From: Nemertoderma westbladi
Lineage: Eukaryota > Xenacoelomorpha > Nemertodermatida > Nemertodermatidae
Direction of reading: 5' to 3'
DNA length: 35,262 nt
NCBI GenBank assembly: GCA_032718475.1
Contig: JAUCBJ010004249.1
Span: forward strand, 1-35,262
Shown: positions 8,766 to 19,371 of the stretch, piece by piece
Layout: each line of letters begins with the position of its first letter
Position numbering within the stretch: the first letter of the stretch is position 1
Notes under the pieces: generated by a model
Database searches by the model: none
What the model saw: only the letters and a program-made list of their open reading frames with translations
What the model was told of the DNA's origin: nothing
Position numbers and translations under genes: made by a program

Positions 8766-11376
8766 AAGTTATAGGTTGTTGCTTTAGGTAAGTTGTCGAC
8801 TTTGCGTTAGGTAAGTTATGGTTGTTGCTTTAGGTATGTTATGGTTGTTGCTTTAGGTAAGTTATGGTTGTTGCTATAGGTAAGTTAAGGTCGTTGGTTT
8901 CTTAGTTAAGTTACTGCGTTGCCTTGGGCAAGTAGTAGTCGTTGCTTTATATAAGTTATGGTTATTACTTTAGGTAAGTTAGGGTTGTTGTTTTAGTTAA
9001 GTTACGGCGTTTCTATGGGTAAGTAATGGTCGTTGCTTTAGGTAAGTTATGGTTGTTACTTTAGGTAAGTTATGGTTGTTGCTTTATCTAAGTCATGGCA
9101 GTTGCTTTAGGTAAGTTATGGTTGTTACTTTAGGTAGGTTATGGTAGTTGCTATATGTAAGTCATGGCTGTTGCTTTAGGTAAGTTATGATTGTTGCTTT
9201 AGATAAGTTGTAGATTTTGCTTTAGGTAAGTTGTGGACTTTGTGTTAGGTAAGTTATGCTTGTTGCTTTAGGTAAGTTATGGTTGTTGCTTTAGATAAGT
9301 TATGGTTGTTGCTTTAGGTAAGTTGTGGACTTTGCGTTAGGTATGATGTGGTCTTTGTGTTAGGTAAGATTTGGTTGTTGCTTTAGGTAAGTTATGGTTG
9401 TTGCTTTAGGTAAGTTATGGTTGTTGCTTTACGTAAGTTATGGTTGTTGCTTTGGGTAAGTTGTAGACTTTGCTTTAGGTAAGTTGTGGACTTGCGTTAG
9501 GTAAGTTATGATTGTTGCTTTATGTAAGTTATGGTTGTTGCTTTAGGTAAGTTGTAGACTTTGCTTTAGGTAAGTTGTGGACTTTGCGTTAGGTAAGTTA
9601 TGGTTGTTGCTTTAGGTAAGTTATGGTTGTTGCTTTAGGTAAGTTATGGCTGTTGCTTTAGGTAAGTTATGGACGATGGTTTCTTAGTTAAGTTACGGCG
9701 TTGCCTTGGGTAAGTAATGGTCGTTGCTTTAGGTAAGTTATGGTTGTTACTTTAGGTAAGTTATGGTTGTTGCTTTAGGTAAGTTGTAGACTTTGCGTTA
9801 GGTAAGTTGTGGACTTTGCGTTAGGTAAGTTGTGGTTGTTGCTTTATGTAAGTTATGGTTGTTGCTTTAGGTAAGTTATGGTAGTTGCGATATGTAAGTC
9901 ATGGCTGTTGCTTTAGGTAAGTTTTGGTTTTTGCTTTAGGTAAGTCAGAGCCCATTGCTTTAGGTAAGTTATGGTTGTTGCTTTAGGTAAGTTATGGTTG
10001 TTACTTTAGGTAAGTTATTGTTGTTGCTTTAGGTAAGTTATGGTTGTTGCTTTAGGTAAGTCAGAGCCCATTGCTTTAGGTAAGTTATGGTTGTTGCTTT
10101 AGGTAAGTTATGGTTGTTGCTTTAGGTAAGTTATGGACTATGCGTTAGGTAAGTTGTGGTTGTTGCTTTATGTAAGTTATGGTTGTTGCTTTAGGTAAGT
10201 TATGGTAGTTGCGATATGTAAGTCATGGCTGTTGCTTTAGGTAAGTTTTGGTTTTTGCTTTAGGTAAGTCAGAGCCCATTGCTTTAGGTAAGTTATGGTT
10301 GTTGCTTTAGGTAAGTTATGGTTGTTACTTTAGGTAAGTTATTGTTGTTGCTTTAGGTAAGTCAGAGCCCATTGCTTTAGGTAAGTTATGGTTGTTGCTT
10401 TAGGTTAGTGATGGTCGTTGCTTTAGGTAAGTTATGGTTGTTGCCTTAGTAAGTTACGATCTTACCTTAGGTAAACTATGGTTGTTGCTTTAGGAAAGTT
10501 ATGGTTGTTACTTTAGGTAAGTTATTGTTGTTGCTTTAAGTAAGTTATGGTTGTTGCTTTAGGTAAGTCAGAGCCCATTGCTTTAGGTAAGTTATGGTTG
10601 TTGCTTTAGGTAAGTTATGGTTGTTGCTTTAGGTAAGTTGTGGACTTGCGTTAGGTAAGTTATGATTGTTGCTTTAAGTAAGTTATGGTTGTTGCTTTAG
10701 GTAAGTCAAAGCCCATTGCTTTAGGTAAGTTATGGTTGTTGCTTTAGGTAAGTTATGGTTGTTGCTTTAGGTAAGTTGTGGACTTGCGTTAGGTAAGTTA
10801 TGATTGTTGCTTTAAGTAAGTTATGGTTGTTGCTTTAGGTAAGTCAGAGCCCATTGCTTTAGGTAAGTTATGGTTGTTGCTTTAGGTAAGTTATGGTTGA
10901 TGCTTTAGGTAAGTTGTGGACTTGCGTTAGGTAAGTTATGATTGTTGCTTTATGTAAGTTAGGGTTGTTGCTTTATGTAAGTTATGGTTGTTGCTTTATG
11001 TAAGTTATGGTTGTTGCTTTAGGTAAGTTATGGTTGTTGCTTTAGGTAAGTTATGGACTATGCGCTAGGTTAGTGATGGTCGTTGCTTTAGGTAAGTTAT
11101 GGTTGTTGCCTTAGTAAGTTACGATCTTACCTTAGGTAAACTATGGTTGTTGCTTTAGGTAAGTTATGGTTGTTACTTTAGGTAAGTTATTATTGTTGCT
11201 TTTGGTAAGTTAGGGTTGTTGCTTTAGGTAAGTCAGAGCCAATTGCTTTAGGTAAGTTATGGTTGTTGCTTTAGGTAAGTTATTGTTGTTGCTTTAGGTA
11301 AGTTGTAGACTTCGCTTTAGGTAAGTTGTGGACTTTGCGTTAGGTAAGTTATGGTTGTTGCTTTTTGCGTTTTGCG
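8766..11376 (+). repeat. 23-bp minisatellite, block 2 (copies of the exon 2 splice donor)
   Basis: About 113 further units of the same repeat, including sub-families (GTAAGTCAGAGCCCATTGC; GTAAGTTGTGGACTTTGCG) that recur in blocks, which indicates duplication of multi-unit segments. Most units keep the sequence TTTAG-GTAAGTT intact. It ends in degenerate TTTTTGCGTTTTGCG. Confidence 0.95.
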
Positions 11377-11379
11377 TTT

Positions 11380-11565
11380 TGGAGAGATAGGAGATATTAA
11401 TTTCAAGAAAAATTACGCGATTCCTAAATTTTTACACCACCCGGTTAAAAAGTACGCATGTGATGGGATTAGTCCTACAATTGCGGCAATACAAGATAAG
11501 TTATTTTCGGTAAAATAAACACCTCATTCGAGGTTAAGACCCCTAGATCCCTTCCTATAATAAAT
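11380..11565. repeat. Direct repeat, left copy (~186 bp)
   Basis: Starts at TTGGAGAGATA, includes AAGTACGCATGTGATGGG and ends TTCCTATAATAAATG. About 97 percent identical by eye to 11791-11978. The pair flanks a tRNA-like SINE head, so the whole may be a partial dimer of one SINE-like element. Confidence 0.9.
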
Positions 11566-11689
11566 GTATAATAACAAAACACCTCGAAAAATACAGCTTG
11601 CCAACACATTGATACTATCAATAATCAAAAATCAGGGGCTAATAAAATGGCAGCTGGCTTTGAAATTAATACTCCATATCTCAAGAACC

Positions 11690-11790
11690 TGTGGCCTTGT
11701 GGTTGTAGTCTCGGCTTCCACCTCGAGGTCCCAGGTTCGAATCAGACACCACGCTGATGAGACCCAGTAAGGTCGAAACGCGTACGTCGT
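11690..11790 (+). mobile_element. tRNA-derived SINE head with hammerhead-like 3' part
   Basis: Pol III A-box-like TGGCCTTGTGGTTG (about 11692-11705) and B-box GGTTCGAATCA (11734-11744) lie 42 bp apart as in a tRNA, followed directly by a hammerhead ribozyme-like core at 11754-11790. No complete cloverleaf can be drawn, so it is a SINE rather than a functional tRNA. It runs into the right copy of the 187-bp direct repeat. Confidence 0.65.
11754..11790 (+). ncRNA. Degenerate hammerhead ribozyme core
   Basis: CTGATGA (11754-11760), stem II GACC/GGTC around CAGTAA (11761-11774), then GAAA (11775-11778), a possible stem III ACG/CGT around CGTA, and a GTC cleavage-type triplet (11786-11788). The flanks do not pair to make stem I, so it is probably inactive or truncated. 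Confidence 0.5.
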
Positions 11791-11978
11791 TTGGAGAGAT
11801 ATGAGATATTAATTTCAAGAAAAATTACGCGATTCCTAAATTTGTACACTACCCGGTTAAAAAGTACGCATGTGATGGGATTAGTCCTACAATTGCGGCA
11901 ATAAAAGATAAGTTATTTTCGGTAAAATAAACACCTCATTCGAGGTTAAGACCCCTAGATCCCTTCCTATAATAAATG
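11791..11978. repeat. Direct repeat, right copy (~187 bp)
   Basis: Partner of 11380-11565 with a few substitutions. After it the 23-bp minisatellite resumes in degenerate form. Confidence 0.9.
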
Positions 11979-12048
11979 CTCTAGATAAGCTATAGTCGTT
12001 GCTTTAGATAAGTTGTGGTCGTTGCTTTAGGTATTTTATGGTCGTTTA
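11979..12048 (+). repeat. 23-bp minisatellite, degenerate tail
   Basis: Three diverged units (GTTGCTTTAGATAAGTT, GTTGCTTTAGGTATTTT) end the array before the 30-bp minisatellite. Confidence 0.75.
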
Positions 12049-12064
12049 AAAGATATTGGAGTCA

Positions 12065-12690
12065 ACCATATTTTGCATATGTTTATTGGAATCAGCTATA
12101 TTGTGCTTCTGTTTATTAGAATCGGCCATATTGTGCTTCTGTTTATTGGAATCGGTCTGTTTATTGTAATCGGCCATAGTGTGCTTCTGTTTATTGGAAT
12201 CGGTAATATTCTGCTTCTGTATATTGGAATCAGCCATATTGTGATTCCGTTTATTGGAATCGGCCAAATTGTGCTTCTGTATGTTGGAATCAGCCATATT
12301 GTGATTCCGTTTATTGGAATCGGCCAAATTGTGCTTCTGTATGTTGGAATCAGCCATATTGTGCTTCTGTTTATTGGAAACAGTCATACTGTGCTTCTGT
12401 TTATTTGAATCCGCCATATTGTGCTTCTGTTTATTGGAATCGGCCATATGGTGCTTCTGTTTATTTGAATCGGCCATATTGTGCTTCTGTTTATTTTAAT
12501 TGGCCATATTGTGTTTCTGTTTATTGGAATCGGCCATATTGTGCTTCTGTATATTAGAATCGGCCATACTATGCTTCTGTTTATTTTAATCGGCCATATT
12601 GTGCTTCTGTTTATTGGAATCGGCCATATTGTGCTTCAGCATATTGTGCTTCTGTTTATTAGAATTGGCCATATTGTACTTTTGTTTATA
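12065..12690. repeat. 30-bp minisatellite, about 20 units
   Basis: Units GTGCTTCTGT-TTATTGGAAT-CGGCCATATT in tandem, ending about 70 bp before exon 3. Because 30 is a multiple of three and the unit has few stops, ORFs stay open in several frames on both strands (for example a 10-residue repeat on the minus strand at 12046-12477). These are artefacts of the repeat inside an intron. Unlike its neighbours, this unit does not include an exon boundary. Confidence 0.93.
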
Positions 12691-12759
12691 TCTGCAATGC
12701 ATAGTATTGTGACTTATTACTTATGGTTTAAGATTTTTATAATTTATTTACTTTTTCAG

Positions 12760-12938
12760 TGTTATTTCTTGTGGGGACTCCATTCTATAAAATGCACCCC
12801 CCAAAAGGGAACATAGTGGTAGAAGTTGTAAAGTCAATATTTCTTGCGTTAACCAATAAATTTAGGCGAGGTTGGTGTTCGACACACACCGACCGAAGTC
12901 ATTGGATGGATTACGCGCTAGATCACCCCGATACAGAG
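12760..12938 (+). CDS. SLC15A1/SLC15A2-like: SLC15 peptide transporter, exon 3 (TM6 end and cytoplasmic loop)
   Basis: Encodes about residues 215-274. The acceptor CTTTTTCAG|TG completes Val215 after exon 2 and continues the membrane helix (VLFLVGTPFYK). The conserved loop blocks PPKGNIVVEVVKSI, LTNKFRRG and SHWMDYALD follow; they match the mammalian segment containing GNIMGKVAKCIGFAIKNRF and HWLDWAKEKY in order. The exon ends GATACAGAG in phase 0 at a mediocre donor (GAG|GTTGGT), which alone keeps the frame into exon 4 (DTE-KQKVEDI). A stronger-looking GTAAAC four bases downstream would shift the frame. The last ~12 exon bases and the donor found the 52-bp minisatellite that follows. Confidence 0.92.
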
Positions 12939-15900
12939 GTTGGTAAACACATTGATTTATATTTATTCATTGTATTAACCCGATACAGAGGTTGGTAAAC
13001 ACATTGATTTATATTTATTCATTGTATTAACCCGATACAGAGGTTGGTAAACACATTGATTTATATTTATTCATTGTATTAACCCGATACAGAGGTTGGT
13101 AAACACATTGATTTATATTAATTCATTGTATTAACCCGATACAGAGGTTGGTAAACACATTGATTTATATTTATTCATTGTATTAACCCAATACAGAGGT
13201 TGGTAAACACATTGATTTATATTTATTCATTGTATTAACCCAATACAGAGGTTGGTAAACACATTGATTTATATTTATTCATTGTATTAACCCGATACAG
13301 AGGTTGGTAAACACATTGATTTATATTTATTCATTGTATTAACCCGATACAGAGGTTGGTAAACACATTGATTTATATTTATTCATTGTATTAACCCGAT
13401 ACAGAGGTTGGTAAACACATTGATTTATATTTATTCATTGTATTAACCCGATACAGAGGTTGGTAAACACATTGATTTACATTTATTCATTGTATTAACC
13501 CGATACAGAGGTTAGTAAACACATTGATTTCTATTTATTCATTGTATTAACCCGATACAGAGGTTGGTAAACACATTGATTTATATTTATTCATTGTATT
13601 AACCCGATACAGAGGTTGGTAAACACATTGATTTATATTTATTCATTGTATTAACCCGATAAAGAGGTTGGTAAACACATTGATTTATATTTATTCATTG
13701 TATTAACCCAATACAGAGGTTGGTAAACACATTGATTTATATTTATTCATTGTATTAACCCGATACAGAGGTTTGTAAACACATTGATTTATATTTATTC
13801 ATTGTATTAACCCGATACAGAGGTTAGTAAACACATTGATTTATATTTATTCATTGTATTAACCCGATACAGAGGTTGGTAAACACATTGATTTATATTT
13901 ATTCATTGTATTAACCCAATACAGAGGTTGGTAAACACATTGATTTATATTTATTCATTGTATTAACCCGATACAGAGGTTTGTAAACACATTGATTTAT
14001 ATTTATTCATTGTATTAACCCGATACAGAGGTTAGTAAACACATTGATTTATAATTATTCATTGTATTAACCCGATACAGAGGTTGGTAAACACATTGAT
14101 TTATATTTATTCATTGTATTAACCCGATACAGAGGTTGGTAAACACATTGATTTATATTTATTCATTGTATTAACCCGATACAGAGGTTAGTAAACACAT
14201 TGATTTATATTTATTCATTGTATTAACCCGATACAGAGGTTGGTAAACACATTGATTTATATTTATTCATTGTATTATCCCGATACAGAGGTTGGTAAAC
14301 ACATTGATTTATATTTATTCATTGTATTAACCCGATACAGAGGTTGGTAAACACATTGATTTATATTTATTCATTGTATTAACCCGATACAGAGGTTTGT
14401 AAACACATTGATTTATATTTATTCATTGTATTAACCCGATACAGAGGTTAGTAAACACATTGATTTATATTTATTCATTGTATTAACCCGATACAGAGGT
14501 TGGTAAACACATTGATTTATATTTATTCATTGTATTAACCCGATACAGAGGTTGGTAAACACATTGATTTATATTTATTCATTGTATTAACCCGATACAG
14601 AGGTTGGTAAACACATTGATTTATATTTATTCATTGTATTAACCCGATACAGAGGTTGGTAAACACATTGATTTATATTTATTCATTGTATTAACCCGAT
14701 ACAGAGGTTAGTAAACACATTGATTTATATTTATTCATTGTATTAACCCGATACAGAGGTTGGTAAACACATTGATTTATATTTATTCATTGTATTAACC
14801 CGATACAGAGGTTGGTAAACACATTGATTTATATTTATTCATTGTATTAACCCGATACAGAGGTTGGTAAACACATTGATTTATATTTATTCATTGTATT
14901 AACCCGATACAGAGGTTGGTAAACACATTGATTTATATTTATTCATTGTATTAACCCGATACAGAGGTTGGTAAACACATTGATTTATATTTATTCATTG
15001 TATTAACCCGATACAGAGGTTGGTAAACACATTGATTTATATTTATTCATTGTATTAACCCGATACAGAGGTTGGTAAACACATTGATTTATATTTATTC
15101 ATTGTATTAACCCGATACAGAGGTTAGTAAACACATTGATTTATATTTATTCATTGTATTAACCCGATACAGAGGTTGGTAAACACATTGATTTATATTT
15201 ATTCATTGTATTAACCCGATACAGAGGTTAGTAAACACATTGATTTATATTTATTCATTGTATTAACCCGATACAGAGGTTGGTAAACACATTGATTTAT
15301 ATTTATTCATTGTATTAACCCGATACAGAGGTTGGTAAACACATTGATTTATATTTATTCATTGTATTAACCCGATACAGAGGTTTGTAAACACATTGAT
15401 TTATATTTATTCATTGTATTAACCCGATACAGAGGTTAGTAAACACATTGATTTATATTTATTCATTGTATTAACCCGATACAGAGGTTGGTAAACACAT
15501 TGATTTATATTTATTCATTGTATTAACCCGATACAGAGGTTGGTAAACACATTGATTTATATTTATTCATTGTATTAACCCGATACAGAGGTTAGTAAAC
15601 ACATTGATTTATATTTATTCATTGTATTAACCCGATACAGAGGTTGGTAAACACATTGATTTATATTTATTCATTGTATTAACCCGATACAGAGGTTGGT
15701 AAACACATTGATTTATATTTATTCATTGTATTAACCCGATACAGAGGTTGGTAAACACATTGATTTATATTTATTCATTGTATTAACCCGATACAGAGGT
15801 TGGTAAACACATTGATTTATATTTATTCATTGTATTAACCCGATACAGAGGTTAGTAAACACATTGATTTATATTTATTCATTGTATTAACCCGATACAG

Positions 15901-17366
15901 AGGTTGGTAAACACATTGATTTATATTTATTCATTGTATTAACCCGATACAGAGGTTGGTAAACACATTGATTTATATTTATTCATTGTATTAACCCGAT
16001 ACAGAGGTTGGTAAACACATTGATTTATATTTATTCATTGTATTAACCCGATACAGAGGTTGGTAAACACATTGATTTATATTTATTCATTGTATTAACC
16101 CGATACAGAGGTTAGTAAACACATTGATTTCTATTTATTCATTGTATTAACCCGATACAGAGGTTGGTAAACACATTGATTTATATTTATTCATTGTATT
16201 AACCCGATACAGAGGTTGGTAAACACATTGATTTATATTTATTCATTGTATTAACCCGATACAGAGGTTGGTAAACACATTGATTTATATTTATTCATTG
16301 TATTAACCCAATACAGAGGTTGGTAAACACATTGATTTATATTTATTCATTGTATTAACCCGATACAGAGGTTTGTAAACACATTGATTTATATTTATTC
16401 ATTGTATTAACCCGATACAGAGGTTAGTAAACACATTGATTTATATTTATTCATTGTATTAACCCGATACAGAGGTTGGTAAACACATTGATTTATATTT
16501 ATTCATTGTATTAACCAAATACAGAGGTTGGTAAACACATTGATTTATATTTATTCATTGTATTAACCCGATACAGAGGTTTGTAAACACATTGATTTAT
16601 ATTTATTCATTGTATTAACCCGATACAGAGGTTAGTAAACACATTGATTTATATTTATTCATTGTATTAACCCGATACAGAGGTTGGTAAACACATTGAT
16701 TTATATTTATTCATTGTATTAACCCGATACAGAGGTTGGTAAACACATTGATTTATATTTATTCATTGTATTAACCCGATACAGAGGTTAGTAAACACAT
16801 TGATTTATATTTATTCATTGTATTAACCCGATACAGAGGTTGGTAAACACATTGATTTATATTTATTCATTGTATTAACCCGATACAGAGGTTGGTAAAC
16901 ACATTGATTTATATTTATTCATTGTATTAACCCGATACAGAGGTTGGTAAACACATTGATTTATATTTATTCATTGTATTAACCCGATACAGAGGTTTGT
17001 AAACACATTGATTTATATTTATTCATTGTATTAACCCGATACAGAGGTTGGTAAACACATTGATTTATATTTATTCATTGTATTAACCCGATACAGAGGT
17101 TGGTAAACACATTGATTTATATTTATTCATTGTATTAACCCGATACAGAGGTTGGTAAACACATTGATTTATATTTATTCATTGTATTAACCCGATACAG
17201 AGGTTGGTAAACACATTGATTTATATTTATTCATTGTATTAACCCGATACAGGGGTTGGTAAACACATTGATTTATATTTATTCATTGTATTAACCCGAT
17301 ACAGAGGTTGGTAAACACATTGATTTATAATTATTTACTGTATTAACCCGATACAGAGGTTGGTAA
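12927..17366 (+). repeat. 52-bp minisatellite, about 85 units (copies of the exon 3 splice donor)
   Basis: The unit is ACCCGATACAGAG (exon 3 end) + GTTGGTAAACAC + ATTGATTTATATTTATTCATTGTATTA. The first unit overlaps exon 3 itself; the remainder fills the first 4.4 kb of intron 3. Nearly all units are identical apart from GTTGGT/GTTAGT/GTTTGT at the donor and CCCGAT/CCCAAT. Because 52 is not a multiple of three, retention of one unit in mRNA would break the frame. A segment of roughly 900 bp starting near 13510 recurs exactly 2600 bp (50 units) later. Confidence 0.97.
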
Positions 17367-17480
17367 TATTAGCATCATTTTAGGGTCGGGGCGGGCAGTG
17401 GGTACTTTTGTGTAGATAATTCATTTCATTCCTATCGTTCGCCACTGTCATCTCTGTTAAACTCCAATAATAATTAAGTA
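17367..17480. other. Unassigned spacer between two arrays
   Basis: About 110 bp with no recognisable feature, between the 52-bp and 29-bp arrays. Confidence 0.5.
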
Positions 17481-17779
17481 AAATTGACACAGTTAAATAT
17501 ACACACAATACATTAACACAGTTAAATATACACACAATAAATTTACACAGTTAAATATACACACAATAAATTTACACAGTTAAATATACACACAATAAAT
17601 TTACACAGTTAAATATACACACAATAAATTTACACAGTTAAATATACACACAATAAATTTACACAGTTAAATATACACACAATAAATTTACACAGTTAAA
17701 TATACACACAATAAATTTACACAGTTAAATATACACAGAATACATTAACACAGTTAAATATACACAGAATTAATTATAC
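17481..17779. repeat. 29-bp AT-rich minisatellite, left part
   Basis: About ten units of AATAAATTTACACAG-TTAAATATACACAC. It is the left half of an array cut by the LTR retrotransposon; the right half is at 24543-24768. Confidence 0.9.
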
Positions 17780-18048
17780 TGTCAAATAAGCAAGAGTATC
17801 AATACAGTAGTAATAGTTTGTAATAATAATTATAGCTGTCTCAATAAGAAATGAAATATAACAGTTGAATAATAAACATATACAGTATGATCAAGGACAA
17901 AAACGAAAACAGCAGTAATAAGACCGGTAGGCGGCCTATCTAAGCAATTTATCTTTCTAGCACTGCGGCACTGTAGGTAATTACCGGTTTCTCCCTCCCA
18001 CCACCAATCTGATATCACTACTGTGCGGCAGTCTCACTTCTCTCTACA
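17780..18048 (-). repeat. 3' LTR (269 bp)
   Basis: About 95 percent identical by eye to 24274-24542. Downstream LTR in the minus-strand orientation. Confidence 0.93.
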
Positions 18049-18058
18049 TCTCCCCCAG
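18049..18058 (-). promoter_or_regulatory. Polypurine tract next to the 3' LTR
   Basis: On the minus strand CTGGGGGAGA abuts the LTR start TGTAG. This is the expected plus-strand primer site and fixes the orientation of the element. Confidence 0.65.
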
Positions 18059-18065
18059 TGTATTA

Positions 18066-18954
18066 AAAAAAACTATAATTCTAATATCCCTGGGCACGTT
18101 ATACTGTTCGTTATACTTTCAGTTTCTTGACATTCGTATTCCTCAATGAACTGCTTAGGGTGCCTTATCGCACACCTGGAACGTGTAGTTGGGATTCCTG
18201 AGTTTACTCCTTGGTCTGTTTGACATATTCATCTTCACTATCGATTTCATCACTTTACGTTTCAGTGGTTTCTCTCTCAATATTTGTCTCAATCGTGTGT
18301 GGCCCCTGTGTTTTTCTCACATCATTGAAGTGTATCCTAATACCATTTATATTCACTGCCCATTTCCCAATTGATCTACTTGTACTGGCCCTCTCCACTT
18401 CTTCCAGCACTTAACATGTTGACTTTGTTTTACGTGCACACAGTCTCCAGGTTTTATGTCTTGCAGTGTGTCTGGGGTATCATTGTTTTCTACAAGATTC
18501 TAGATACCAGGAAGTTTTGTCTGCCGTTCTGCGAATCCATGAACGCACAACTCAGCAGGTGTTCCACTTTTATCCCGACCTTTGGTTCGATTATAGCAAA
18601 AGGTTGTCTGTTCAATCGTCTTACCAGATCGAGCTGATCATGCATTAATCGTTCGTCGTACTATTTCCACTGGGTCCTATGGTATGTATGCACAAACATA
18701 TGACATTCTAACTTCCCATATTTTCATAAACTCTTGAAATTTGTGGCTCCGGAAAGCTGGCCCATGGTCAGCTACATTCTCATCGGGTGGCCCCATTTCT
18801 GTAAAAATTTGCTGCAATTCATGGATCGTGTTAAATGCATTTTCATTAGGTACGCGACATACTATCGTATACTTGGTTGCACATTATCTTACAGACAAGT
18901 AGTGCCTATTAGCATATTCCATATACGTCCTCACCGAATTGTCTGGAGCTTTAA
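18066..18954 (-). pseudogene. Gypsy integrase core and C-terminus, broken
   Basis: On the minus strand, the pieces FNTIHELQQIFTEMGPPDE, DHGPAFRSHKFQEFMKIWEV, MSYVCAYIP and YNRTKGRDKSGTPAEL follow the order of a Gypsy integrase catalytic core (the TDNGPAF region and the 'CAY.P.GNGIVER' region) and its C-terminal part. Several stops interrupt it, including one in place of the SGNG segment. It ends near the polypurine tract. Confidence 0.75.
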
Positions 18955-19371
18955 TTAACACTTCCGACAGTCCGTGGAGAGACGGAGTTTGGGAGAGATT
19001 GATTGGATCAATCAAAACGGCAATGGCGAAAGTAATACCGACGCAACGCATTTTGACAGACGACCAACTGACGACGTTGTTAATAGAAATCGAAGCGGTT
19101 CTGAATACTAGACCTATCGCTTTGATCCCAGACGACAACGACTCACAGTTTGCCTTGACACCAGTGCACCTGCCTATGCAGGCGCCGACGACATTGTTGC
19201 CCACCTCTGTACCTGTTGATAGTGACAGTTACGGCAAGAAAGCCTGGAAAATCACTCAACTATTAGCCAATAAATTCTGGGAATTATGACAGAAGTATTA
19301 TTTGCCCTCTATTTCAGCCAGAACCACTTGGTACCTTAATACCCGATGTCTGAAGCGTGGTCTTCAGGTCA
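18955..19371 (+). pseudogene. BEL/Pao integrase fragment, plus strand
   Basis: Plus-strand frame with SPWRDGVWERLIGSIKTAM, LTTLLIEIEAVLNTRPIA and FALTPVHLPM, the hallmark 'GxWERLVxSIK...EIEAxLNSRPL...LTPxHLL' stretch at the end of BEL/Pao integrases. It continues past a stop (TGA 19287-19289, where the family has Trp) into QKYYLPSISARTTWY. It lies inside the minus-strand Gypsy integrase, in the opposite orientation, with no LTRs of its own visible, so it arrived as a fragment. Confidence 0.8.

Noticed and set aside
12046-12816. Long ORFs on both strands with a 10-residue repeat (for example NMADSNKQKH on the minus strand)
   Set aside because: The 30-bp unit is a multiple of three and poor in stops, so several frames stay open. 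The region is intronic and shows no codon-like bias or start context.
12938-12947. Donor at GTTG|GTAAAC for exon 3
   Set aside because: The sequence is a stronger donor but gives a frameshift and early stop in exon 4; GAG|GTTGGT restores the conserved protein.
18884-19204. 106-codon minus-strand ORF
   Set aside because: Antisense of the BEL integrase fragment for most of its length; only the last ~20 codons belong to the Gypsy integrase.
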